A DNA stretch of 64,000 nucleotides from Larus michahellis (Eukaryota; Chordata; Aves; Charadriiformes; Laridae): positions 5,845,806-5,909,805 of the forward strand of contig NC_133929.1 in the NCBI RefSeq assembly GCF_964199755.1, given 5' to 3'. The translations under genes and the position numbers were made by a program. Positions 56,083 through 64,000 of this stretch are shown here, piece by piece (position 1 is the stretch's first letter; the number at the start of each line of letters is the position of its first letter). Below the pieces are notes generated by a model, which did no database searches, was not told the DNA's origin, and saw only the letters and a program-made list of their open reading frames with translations.

Positions 56083-56110
56083 GGGGGCCCTGCCTCCGGC
56101 CAGGTGGAGG
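56080..56110 (+). promoter_or_regulatory. Gag-pol UAG with candidate readthrough pseudoknot
   Basis: TAG 56080-56082, in frame with pol. After a 6-base spacer, CCTG (56089-56092) can pair with CAGG (56101-56104), and the loop CCTCC (56093-56097) can pair with GGAGG (56106-56110): an H-type pseudoknot layout. Copies 2 (29653) and 3 (62640) keep TAG, the spacer length, CCTG, the 8-base loop and CAGG. Gammaretroviruses make Gag-Pol by UAG readthrough with a downstream pseudoknot. Confidence 0.68.
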
Positions 56111-59100
56111 AAAGGGACAACCGGGTTTATTGGATGGTGTGGATTCGATGGCCTGGCACATCAGACCCACAGGAGTATAAGGCTCTAGTGGACACGGGTG
56201 CGCAGTGTACTTTAATACCATCAAGCTATAGAGGGGCAGAACCCATTTGTATTTCTGGGGTGACAGGGGGATCCGAAGAGTTGACTGTACTGGAGGCAGA
56301 AGTGAGCCTAACTGGGAATGAGTGGCAAAAGCATCCCATTGTGACTGGCCCAGAGGCTCCATGCATCCTTGGCATAGATTACCTCAGGAGAGGGTATTTT
56401 AAGGACCCAAAAGGGTACTGCTGGGCCTTTGGCATAGCTGCTTTGGAGACAGAGGAAGTTAAACAGTTGTCTGCCTTGCCTGGTCTCTCGGAGGATTCTT
56501 CTGTTGTGGGGTTGTTGAGGGTCAAAGAACAACAGGTGCCGATTGCTACTACAACGGTGCATCGGCGGCAGTATCGCACTAACCGAGACTCTCTGATTCC
56601 CATCCATGAGCTGATTCGTCAACTAGAGGTTCAAGGAGTGATCAGCAAGACTCGCTCACCCTTTAACAGTCCCATATGGCCAGTGCGAAAATCTAATGGA
56701 GAGTGGAGGCTAACTGTAGACTATCGTGGTCTGAATGAAGTCACGCCACCGCTGAGTGCTGCCGTGCCGGACATGCTAGAACTCCAGTACGAACTGGAGT
56801 CCAAGGCAGCCAAGTGGTATGCCACGATTGATATAGCGAATGCATTCTTCTCAATCCCTTTGGCAGCAGAGTGCAGGCCACAGTTTGCTTTCACTTGGAG
56901 GGGCGTCCAATACACCTGGAATCGACTGCCCCAGGGGTGGAAACACAGCCCCACCATTTGCCATGGACTGATCCAGACTGCACTGGAACAGGGTGAAGCT
57001 CCAGAACATCTGCAGTACATTGATGACATCATTGTATGGGGAAACACAGCAGAAGAAGTTTTTGAGAAAGGGAGTAAAATAGTCCAAATCCTTCTGAACG
57101 CTGGTTTTGCTATAAAGCGAAGTAAGGTCAAGGGACCTGCGCAGGAGATCCAGTTTTTAGGAATAAAATGGCAAGATGGACGCCGTCAGATTCCAATGGA
57201 TGTGATCAACAAAATAGCAGCTATGTCTCCACCAACTAGTAAAAAGGAAACACAGGCTTTCTTAGGTATTGTGGGTTTTTGGAGAATGCATATCCCAGAT
57301 TACAGTCAAATTGTAAGCCCTCTGTATCAATTAACCCGGAAGAAGAATGATTTTAAATGGGGTCCTGAGCAACGACAAGCTTTTGAACAAATCAAACAGG
57401 AAATAGTCCATGCAGTGGCCCTGGGGCCAGTCCGGGCAGGACAAGATGTTAAAAATGTGCTCTATACCGCAGCCGGGGAGAACGGCCCTACCTGGAGCCT
57501 CTGGCAGAAAGCACCAGGGGAGACTCGAGGTCGACCCCTAGGGTTTTGGAGTCGTGCATACAGAGGATCCGAAGCCCGCTACACTCCAACAGAAAAAGAG
57601 ATATTGGCAGCATATGAAGGGGTTCGAGCTGCTTCGGAAGTAGTTGGTACAGAAGCACAGCTCCTCTTAGCACCTCGACTGCCAGTGCTGGGTTGGATGT
57701 TCAAAGAAAGGGTCCCCACCACACATCATGCAACCGATGCTACATGGACTAAGTGGATTGCACTGATCACGCAGCGAACTCGAATGGGAAACCCCAGTCG
57801 CCCAGGAATTCTGGAAGTGATCATGGACTGGCCAGAAGGCAAGGATTTCGGAATGTCACCAGAGGAGGAGGTGACGCGTGCAGAAGAGGCCCCACCATAT
57901 AATAAACTGCCAGAAAATGAGAAGAAATATGCCCTGTTCACTGATGGGTCCTGCCGTATTGTGGGAAAGTATCGAAAGTGGAAGGCTGCTGTGTGGAGTC
58001 CTACACGACGGGTTGCAGAAGCCAGTGAGGGACAGGGTGAATCGAGCCAGTTTGCAGAGGTGACAGCCATCCAGCTGGCTTTGGACATTGCTGAGCGAGA
58101 AAAATGGCCAGTACTTTATCTCTACACTGACTCATGGATGGTGGCAAATGCTCTCTGGGGGTGGTTACAGCAGTGGAAGCAGGGCAACTGGCAGCGCAGA
58201 GGCAAACCCATCTGGGCTGCTGAACTGTGGAAAGATATTGCTGCCTGGATAGAGAATCTGGTTGTGAAAGTACGCCATGTAGATGCCCATGTACCGAAGA
58301 ATCGGGCCACGGAGGAACATCAGAACAACCAGCAGGTGGATCGGGCCGCTAGGATTGAAGTGGCTCAAGTGGATCTGGACTGGCAACGTAAGGGTGAACT
58401 ATTCATAGCTCGGTGGGCCCATGACTCCTCAGGCCATCAAGGGAGAGATGCGACATATAGATGGGCTCGTGACCGAGGGGTGGACTTGACCATGGACACT
58501 ATTGCACAGGTCATCCATGAATGTGAGACATGCGCTGCGATCAAACAAGCCAAGCGTGTGAAGCCTCTTTGGTATGGAGGGCGATGGCTGAAATACAAAT
58601 ATGGGGAGGCCTGGCAGATTGATTATATCACACTGCCACAAACCCGTCAAGGCAAGCGCTATGTGCTCACAATGGTGGAAGCAACCACTGGATGGCTGGA
58701 AACATACCCTGTGCCCCATGCCACTGCCCGGAACACTATCCTGGGCCTTGAAAAGCAAGTCCCGTGGCGACATGGTACCCCAGAGAGAATTGAGTCGGAC
58801 AACGGGACTCATTTCCGAAACAGCCTCATAGACACCTGGGCCAAAGAGCATGGTATCGAGTGGGTGTATCACATCCCCTATCACGCCCCAGCCTCTGGGA
58901 AGATAGAACGATACAATGGACTGTTAAAAACTACACTGAGAGCAATGGGTGGTGGGACTTTCAAACACTGGGATACTCATTTAGCAAAAGCTACCTGGCT
59001 AGTTAACCCCAGGGGATCTAACAATCGGGCTGGCCCTGCCCAATCAAAACTTCCACGTACTGTGGAAGGGGATAAAGTCCCCGTAGTGCACATGAAGAAT

Positions 59101-59268
59101 ATGCTAGGGAAGACAGTCTGGGTTAGTCCTGCCTCAGGCAAAGGCAAACCCATCCGTGGGATTGCTTTTGCCCAAGGACCTGGGTGCACTTGGTGGGTGA
59201 TGCGGCAGGATGGGGAAGTCCGATGTGTACCTCATGGGGATCTGATTTTGGGCGAGAATAGCCAATGA
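56083..59268 (+). CDS. pol: Pro-Pol polyprotein (protease, RT, RNase H, integrase)
   Basis: One open frame, in the gag frame after UAG, presumably made as Gag-Pol. Counting from the codon at 56104: retropepsin DTGA at 30-33; reverse transcriptase with Asp243 (TIDIANAF), LPQGWKHSP and YIDD at 305-308; RNase H with Asp614 (FTDGSC), Glu652, Asp676 (YTDSW) and Asp746; integrase zinc site His773, His778, Cys807, Cys810; and catalytic Asp840, Asp899 and Glu935, the last two exactly 35 residues apart (DD35E). The C-terminal domain ends VPHGDLILGENSQ. All catalytic residues are present over about 1060 codons without a stop, which is unusual for an ERV. No dUTPase was seen. The enzyme set would suffice for reverse transcription and integration. 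Confidence 0.95.
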   Translation, partial: GGPASGQVEERDNRVYWMVWIRWPGTSDPQEYKALVDTGAQCTLIPSSYRGAEPICISGVTGGSEELTVLEAEVSLTGNEWQKHPIVTGPEAPCILGIDYLRRGYFKDPKGYCWAFGIAALETEEVKQLSALPGLSEDSSVVGLLRVKEQQVPIATTTVHRRQYRTNRDSLIPIHELIRQLEVQGVISKTRSPFNSPIWPVRKSNGEWRLTVDYRGLNEVTPPLSAAVPDMLELQYELESKAAKWYATIDIANAFFSIPLAAECRPQFAFTWRGVQYTWNRLPQGWKHSPTICHGLIQTALEQGEAPEHLQYIDDIIVWGNTAEEVFEKGSKIVQILLNAGFAIKRSKVKGPAQEIQFLGIKWQDGRRQIPMDVINKIAAMSPPTSKKETQAFLGIVGFWRMHIPDYSQIVSPLYQLTRKKNDFKWGPEQRQAFEQIKQEIVHAVALGPVRAGQDVKNVLYTAAGENGPTWSLWQKAPGETRGRPLGFWSRAYRGSEARYTPTEKEILAAYEGVRAASEVVGTEAQLLLAPRLPVLGWMFKERVPTTHHATDATWTKWIALITQRTRMGNPSRPGILEVIMDWPEGKDFGMSPEEEVTRAEEAPPYNKLPENEKKYALFTDGSCRIVGKYRKWKAAVWSPTRRVAEASEGQGESSQFAEVTAIQLALDIAEREKWPVLYLYTDSWMVANALWGWLQQWKQGNWQRRGKPIWAAELWKDIAAWIENLVVKVRHVDAHVPKNRATEEHQNNQQVDRAARIEVAQVDLDWQRKGELFIARWAHDSSGHQGRDATYRWARDRGVDLTMDTIAQVIHECETCAAIKQAKRVKPLWYGGRWLKYKYGEAWQIDYITLPQTRQGKRYVLTMVEATTGWLETYPVPHATARNTILGLEKQVPWRHGTPERIESDNGTHFRNSLIDTWAKEHGIEWVYHIPYHAPASGKIERYNGLLKTTLRAMGGGTFKHWDTHLAKATWLVNPRGSNNRAGPAQSKLPRTVEGDKVPVVHMKNMLGKTVWVSPASGKGKPIRGIAFAQGPGCTWWVMRQDGEVRCVPHGDLILGENSQ

Positions 59269-59724
59269 ATCAGATTGTGTGCTGTTAATTGATAAGTAAC
59301 ACTGTCACTGTATGTCCTCATTGCTATAATTGCTATCAGTTGTACTACAAGTAAGGCACAGGGATGATGGGATAAGAACTGATCTCAGCAGCTGGCGCCC
59401 AGCAGTTTCCTCAAGATCTACATCTTCAGCCCACGGACTGCGTGCATGAGCCACACCAGGTGCACCAGTCACAAGCTCCGAAAAATACAGCATGCAACAG
59501 ACCAGCACCACCCAGCATCTCACCTGCCCTGAGAGACTGTTCTAACAAATGGAGCCCAAAGCCGTGGATTAAAAGAACTCAACGGACACTTTGGAGGGAT
59601 GACCCATAAACTAAGGGCATTATATGTGTGTGTGTGTATATATATGTATAACAGGGGAAAGTGGTGGCAATTCATTGGAACCTGCTGGGCATGGCATAGA
59701 TGGTATGGAATAAGGGGTGGATAA
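59269..59724 (+). other. Noncoding 3' region of copy 1 with primer tract
   Basis: No env or other ORF. It contains a TG/TA microsatellite (about 59625-59650) and a short purine-rich AAGGGGTGGATAA (59712-59724) directly before the 3' LTR, the likely plus-strand primer. Confidence 0.7.
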
Positions 59725-60070
59725 TGTCCTGGTTCCGGTGGGGATAGGGTTAACTTTTCCTGGTATTCCATGCCATGTGAGCCACGCCCACCCTGAGCTG
59801 CCGGGGGAGGGGGCAGGAAGTTGCTGCTTAAAAGCGGGCTGGGGCGTCCCGGGTCCAGCCGGTCGGCGAGCGGCGGTTCCGTAATCGCGTTTGTATATTC
59901 CCCTGTCCGTGTTGTTGTTGTTGTTGTTTGCATGTTCCCTTTGCTGTTCTGTTAAACTGCCTTTGTCCCAACCCAAGAGTCTTGCCTTTTCTTACGATCC
60001 TTCCTGTATTAGGAAGGCACGTGCGAGCGGCACGTGGTTCTTTGTTGCCATCTGAGGCTAAACCACGACA
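59725..60070 (+). repeat. 3' LTR of copy 1 (346 bp)
   Basis: Same ends as the 5' LTR. Five substitutions, a 10-base and a 3-base indel separate the two. Confidence 0.93.
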
Positions 60071-60475
60071 ACTCCACAAGTGATTAACAGAAGGAAACAG
60101 ATGCATAGGAGAAGGGAGTTGATGATAATTGATCCTACCAGAAGGAAACACATGCATGGGAAAAGGGAGCTGATCCTACCAGAAGGAAACAGATGCATGG
60201 GAAAAGGGAACTGAAGATCATCGATCCTCAGAAACAATTCAGAAGGAAACACACAAATAGAAGAGAAAAAGGACTAATAATAATCAATCATCATAAACAA
60301 TTACTCTGTCTAAAATAGTGAATACGTATGCAATATTGAATGTATATAAGACGTGGGTGAAGTGTTAGCTGGTGTGCCTCTGACTTGAGTCATGCACCCA
60401 GCGCTGTGCTTTTGCTTTATTGACTTTGTCCCTATAATAAAATAAGTGCCATTTCTGTTTAAGGGATCTGGCTAT

Positions 60476-61030
60476 TTATTACACAGCCAAGGCCAGCTAA
60501 CTTTGTTATTTGCCCCATTGGAGGGTTGGAAGCAGAAAAGCGTAGAGGGGTCACACCTGCAGGGAGGACCAGACAAGACAGGTGACCCAAAACTGACCAA
60601 CAGGGGTATTCCATCCCATCTGCCTCATGCTCAATATAACAGCTGAGAGATCAAAGGGTCAGCCTTCTTTCTTCAATGGCTGACGTCTGAGGAGGAGTAC
60701 TCTGTTCATCTGCGCATTCCGGAATCCAGATCCGGAATCCAGTTCCCACCCGTTGCTGAATCCAGTCTGGGACTTCCCCAGTGCCTGCCGGTGATGTGAT
60801 TGTCATCCTGGGTGCTTAATAATGGTTTTGTATATATTTCATTATTTTCTTTTTTGATATTATCTTTTCTTGTTATTATTTTGTTATTAATATCTCCTTA
60901 AAGTAGCCTATTTCCTTTTAAACTCATAAGTCTCTTCCTCTCTCTCTCTCTCCCTCCTTTCCATGGAGAGAGAGGTGGGGGAAAGCATATGTCATTCATC
61001 TCAGTGGCCAGTCCGGCGCAAACCATGACA
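60476..61030 (+). mobile_element. 5' LTR of ERV copy 3
   Basis: The end is clear: GCGCAAACCATGACA at 61016-61030, just before a primer site. The U3 part has GGTATTCCATCCCATCTGCC and CATGCTCAATATAACAGC (TATA position), the wording of the copy 2 LTR. The T-rich R/U5 contains a CTCTCTCT run. The start is approximate. Confidence 0.7.
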
Positions 61031-61037
61031 GATTTAT

Positions 61038-61055
61038 TGGCACCCAACGTGGGGC
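61038..61055 (+). promoter_or_regulatory. Primer-binding site, copy 3 (tRNA-Lys type)
   Basis: TGGCACCCAACGTGGGGC differs from the copy 1 site by one base. Confidence 0.82.
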
Positions 61056-61157
61056 ACAACCAGGGCTCGACCAGGGCTCTCATAGATTGCTTGAATAGTT
61101 TGAATTTACGGCTTGCTCAGTTAAGATTTTTTTTCTACAAGAGTCTTAAGGGGTTGG

Positions 61158-61955
61158 TGTGGCAGAGAGAAAAAGATTTCGCTGAGAGGTTCAAATTAAC
61201 AATTTATTTGGACTTCACTCACAGGTCCGATACGCCACTATTGCAAGTTTTATGGATACAATGGAGAATGCGCTATTGCAATTTAAAAAGCTATTCACAG
61301 AATACACTATTACAACCTACAAGTGATCCCGAAAAGTACCAACACAAACCGCAAGCGTGCTAGATATTAATAACTTAAAAGAGTGCACTAATCACGATCT
61401 TAAAGCATGCCAAATACCATACGTATGTTTCTCAATCACTTACCCTCTCTCTCAGGTAAAGCCGCTAAATCCCTGGGAAGTTGCCTTGTACAGCGTCCTG
61501 GACAAGGGGGGAAGAATCTCCTACAGGCCAGCTGTATCGTTGGAAGACCCCCCCTTTTTTCCCCAAACTTTACGGGTTTTATTTCCTGATTCGATGGGTA
61601 GGCAGGATTATGCCTGAATGGATTACACTATCTGGAATGTTTATCTCTGGTGGTGTGATGGACCCTTAGGTAGTATTGCTAATTTTGTGATGTCTAGTAC
61701 ACAGTCACTGAATAGTGGTGGGATGTGACTCGGGGCATTTTGTTTGTTAAGGGACTATTCAAGGCTCCATTCGGTTTCGGTTCTTATTGTGATGCAGTGT
61801 TGAGACAACCCCGGGCTGAGCCCTTTACACAGCTCCCCCCAAGTCATCTCTGCATAGATAGGGATCTGTCAAGGGAGATGGAGCTGAGTCGAATGACAGC
61901 TCCCTGCATTTCATCTTTTGTGCTCTGAAACCGGTTTGGCCGGTGATTCCATTCA
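61158..61955 (-). mobile_element. Solo LTR of the TGAATGG family in the copy 3 leader
   Basis: Reverse orientation of the LTR at 6676-7517: starts TGTGGCAGAGAG and ends GGTGATTCCATTCA. Flanks GTTGG (61153-61157) and GTTGT (61956-61960) fit a 5-bp duplication with one change. It splits the leader and gag start of copy 3. Confidence 0.85.
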
Positions 61956-62642
61956 GTTGTAAATTAGGTTTATTTGTTCTTTGTGTTTGTATGCAGTGGA
62001 TTAAATGTGCTATTTTGCTGTGGTTTGGTATGCAGATCTATAATATTATAAATTGGATAACGATTTTACCTGTGTGTCTCGGGCATCGCATAATTGATTC
62101 TATTACTAATTACACTTTCGATTTTACCTGGGGAAAGTTTACTTTGCCCTTTAATTCTTATGCCAAATTGACACCACTAGAGCTAGGGGATGGAAACCTT
62201 TTGGATTTTGGAAATTAATGTTACTTCCTTAAAATCATGATTTTATTGTTGATTCTCCTGAATGTGATGCAGGGGTGGTTTCTTATTAAATCTTGGTGCA
62301 TATGACATACGCTGCTGCTACTCAAACCCACTCTGCAGCCTGTACTGGCACAAGCCACCCCACCACCTGTACTGGCACAAGCTACTCTGCAGCCCTTACC
62401 AGCAGAAGCTGCTGCACAGCCTGTACTGGCACAAGTCACTCCACCATCTGCACAGGCACAAACCACTCCACCGCCTGTACCGGCTCAAGCCACTCCTACA
62501 AGCACGAGTACATGAGTTACAAGGTAAAACAGATAGAAGACAGAATTCTTCCAGGAGGATGGCTACTCCAGTCTACAGCGAGCAATTCTCCAGTTCGGGT
62601 AGGAACTCATCTGCTAATCATAGGTACTATGCTCAATGTTAG
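61956..62642 (+). pseudogene. gag: Gag of copy 3, hydrophobic domain kept, middle deleted
   Basis: After the solo LTR the frame encodes hydrophobic segments like those of copies 1 and 2 (KLGLFVLCVCMQWIKC, AILLWFGMQIYNIINW), then LGHRIIDSITNYTF, matching GSHLVETISNYTF of copy 2 and GHRLSEFVNSF of copy 1. A TAA at 62216 falls between the third and fourth segments. The fourth (IMILLLILLNVMQGWFLI) follows in frame, then a 10-codon Pro/Ala/Gln-rich repeat (62325-62505). The capsid-like part is deleted up to the gag tail (ELQGKTDRR to RYYAQC). It ends at the shared TAG 62640-62642. Confidence 0.8.
62325..62515 (+). repeat. Coding minisatellite in gag, copy 3
   Basis: About six 30-bp units (CAGCCTGTACTGGCACAAGC-like) encode QPVLAQATPP-type decapeptides at the site of the copy 1 Pro/Ala repeat. 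Confidence 0.87.
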
Positions 62643-64000
62643 ACGAGCCCTGCCTCCAGCCAGGAAGAGGAGAGGGTTTTGTACGGTTTTGTATGGTTTG
62701 CTGTAAAAAGAGGCAAGGTCAAGGGACCTGCACGAGACATCCAGTTCTTGGGAATTAAATGGCAAGATGGTCGTCACCAGATCCCAATGGATGTGATGAA
62801 CAAAATAACATCGATGTCCCCACCAACTAACAAAAAGGAAACACAAGCCTTCTTAGGTATTGTGGGTTTCTGGAGAATGCACGTTCCAGGTTATAGTCAG
62901 ATTGTGAGACCTCTCTATGAAGTGACTCGAAAGAAAAATGATTTTATGAGCAACGACAGGCCTTTGAGCAAATTAAACAAGAGATTGTGCATGCAGTAGC
63001 CCTTGGACCAGTCCGAACAGGATGGGACGTTAAAAATGTGCTCTACACCGCAGCCGGGGACAATGGCCCTACCTGGAGCCTCTGGCAGAAAGCACCAGGG
63101 GAGACTCGATGTCGACCCCTAGGATTCTGAAGTCGAGGCTATAAAGGCTCCGAGGCCAGCTATACCCCAACTGAGAAAGAAATCTTGGCAGCATATGAAG
63201 GAGTCAGAGCTGCCTCAGGGGTAATTGGTACTGAAGCACAGCTCCTCCTGGCACCCCAATTAGCAGTGCTGGGCTGGATGTTCAAGGGTAAAGTTCCTTC
63301 TACTCATCATGACAGCGATGCTACCTGGAGTAAGTGGGTTGCCTTAATCCCATAGGAAACCCAAATCATCCAGGAACTGTAGAAGTGATCACAAACTGGC
63401 CCAAAAGCAAAGACTTTGGAATGCCACCAGAGGAGGTGGTGACTCGTGCTGAGGAAGCCCCACCATATAATGAACTGTCAGATAATGAGAAACAATATGC
63501 CCTGTTCACTGATGGATCTTGTTGGTTCATAGGAAAAGATTGAAGGTGGAAAGCTGCTGTATGGAGTCCTACATGATGAGTTGTAGAAGCAACTGAAGGA
63601 CAAGGTGAATTCAGTCAATTGGCAGAGGAGAAAGCCATCCATCTGGCCTTAGACATTGCTGAAGGAGAAAAGTGGCCAATACTCTATCTCTATACTGACT
63701 CATGGATGGTGGCAAATGCTCTGTGGGGATGGCTAAAGCAGTGGAAGCAGAGCAACTGGAAGCGCAAAGGTAAACCCATCTGAGCTACTGAATTTTGGCA
63801 AGATATTGCTGACGGCTAGGGAAACTAGTCGTGAAGGTACGCCATGTAGATGCCCACATACCCATGAGTTGAGCCACTGAGGAACATCAAAACAATCAGC
63901 AAGTGGACCAGGCTGCTAAGATCTTCCAGACAGATTTGGGAACATAAAAGTGAACTGTTTTTAGCTCGGTGGGCCCATGACACTTCAGGTCACCAAGGAA
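62643..64000 (+). pseudogene. pol: Pol of copy 3, internally deleted, runs off the window
   Basis: After TAG only ~35 bases of the protease start remain; a deletion of about 1 kb removes PR and the RT palm. Text resumes at about 62700 with KVKGPARDIQFLGIKW and continues collinearly with copy 1: RT connection (TQAFLGIVGFWRMHVPG), RNase H (YALFTDGSCW; YTDSWMVANALWGW) and the first integrase His residues (RWAHDTSGHQ) at the window edge. Frameshifts near 62945 and 63345 and stops (63128, 63541 and others) make it inactive. Confidence 0.85.

Larger units (their letters stand above)
53633..60070 (+). mobile_element. Nearly complete env-less provirus (copy 1)
   Basis: TG...CA provirus of 6.4 kb with an exact 5-bp duplication ACTCC (53628-53632 and 60071-60075). 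The intact target is visible at 50559-50570 in the sister LTR. The order is LTR, tRNA-Lys-type primer site, gag, UAG, pro-pol, about 450 bases of noncoding DNA, a purine-rich primer and LTR. There is no env. The LTRs differ at 5 of ~343 aligned bases plus two indels. Pol is open throughout and gag has one premature TGA. The long Pol with DD35E integrase, the lack of a zinc knuckle and the missing env suggest a class III (ERV-L-like) element; the Lys primer is atypical for that label. Confidence 0.93.
53450..60475 (+). mobile_element. 3' LTR of the env-bearing ERV, split by provirus copy 1
   Basis: Halves are 53450-53632 and 60076 to about 60475. The right half holds TATATAAG (60343-60350) and AATAAA (60436-60441). 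The copy 1 provirus sits between, flanked by ACTCC. The outer end is unclear because another ERV LTR follows at once; I found no duplication matching GTAAAC upstream of 50381. Confidence 0.85.

Noticed and set aside
59269..59724. Degraded env in copy 1
   Set aside because: Too short, with no signal peptide, CXXC, furin or CC motif in any frame; the element appears truly env-less.

Overview
The window is bird-type nuclear DNA made almost entirely of retrotransposons. I found no host exon, tRNA or rRNA gene. CR1 LINEs (ORF1 esterase, ORF2 endonuclease plus FADD reverse transcriptase, 3' ends with short ATTCTATG- or ATTCCGTG-type repeats) and endogenous retroviruses (ERVs) with avian-style LTRs point to an avian genome. 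The density and depth of nesting suggest a heterochromatic or W-chromosome-like region (inference).

Layout. 1-10 kb: an integrase remnant, a CR1 on the minus strand split by a solo LTR, and several LTR fragments. 10.5-16.2 kb: a 5'-truncated gammaretrovirus-like ERV on the minus strand (integrase, env, 3' LTR). 16.4-26 kb: solo LTRs, old CR1 pieces and AT-rich DNA with nothing recognisable. 26-43 kb: a deep nest. A CR1 fragment is broken by an ERV (copy 2). Its inverted pol piece is broken by a CR1 with a 10-bp target duplication. That CR1 is broken by two solo LTRs, and one of these LTRs holds a full-length CR1 (32225-36871). 43-50 kb: more CR1s, a GA-rich tract and two diverged direct repeats. 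50.4-60.5 kb: a gag/pol-deleted ERV that keeps env and an unrecognised Cys-rich ORF; its 3' LTR holds an almost complete env-less provirus (copy 1, 53633-60070). 60.5-64 kb: a decayed relative (copy 3) that runs off the end.

The most interesting content is the ERV lineage of copies 1, 2 and 3. All use a tRNA-Lys(CUU)-like primer site. All carry a Gag whose N terminus is a multi-pass hydrophobic domain, followed by a fast-changing Pro/Ala/Thr-rich coding minisatellite. All keep a UAG codon between gag and pol followed by the same pseudoknot-like sequence. Copy 1 has a single open PR-RT-RNase H-IN frame with every catalytic residue I looked for, no CCHC knuckle in Gag, no env, and LTRs that differ at about 1.5 percent of aligned sites. 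Together these suggest an env-less retrovirus whose Gag is anchored in membrane by its own transmembrane segments. Other notable items are a possible accessory gene between pol and env of the outer ERV, and a full-length CR1 with intact reading frames but altered ORF1 esterase motifs.
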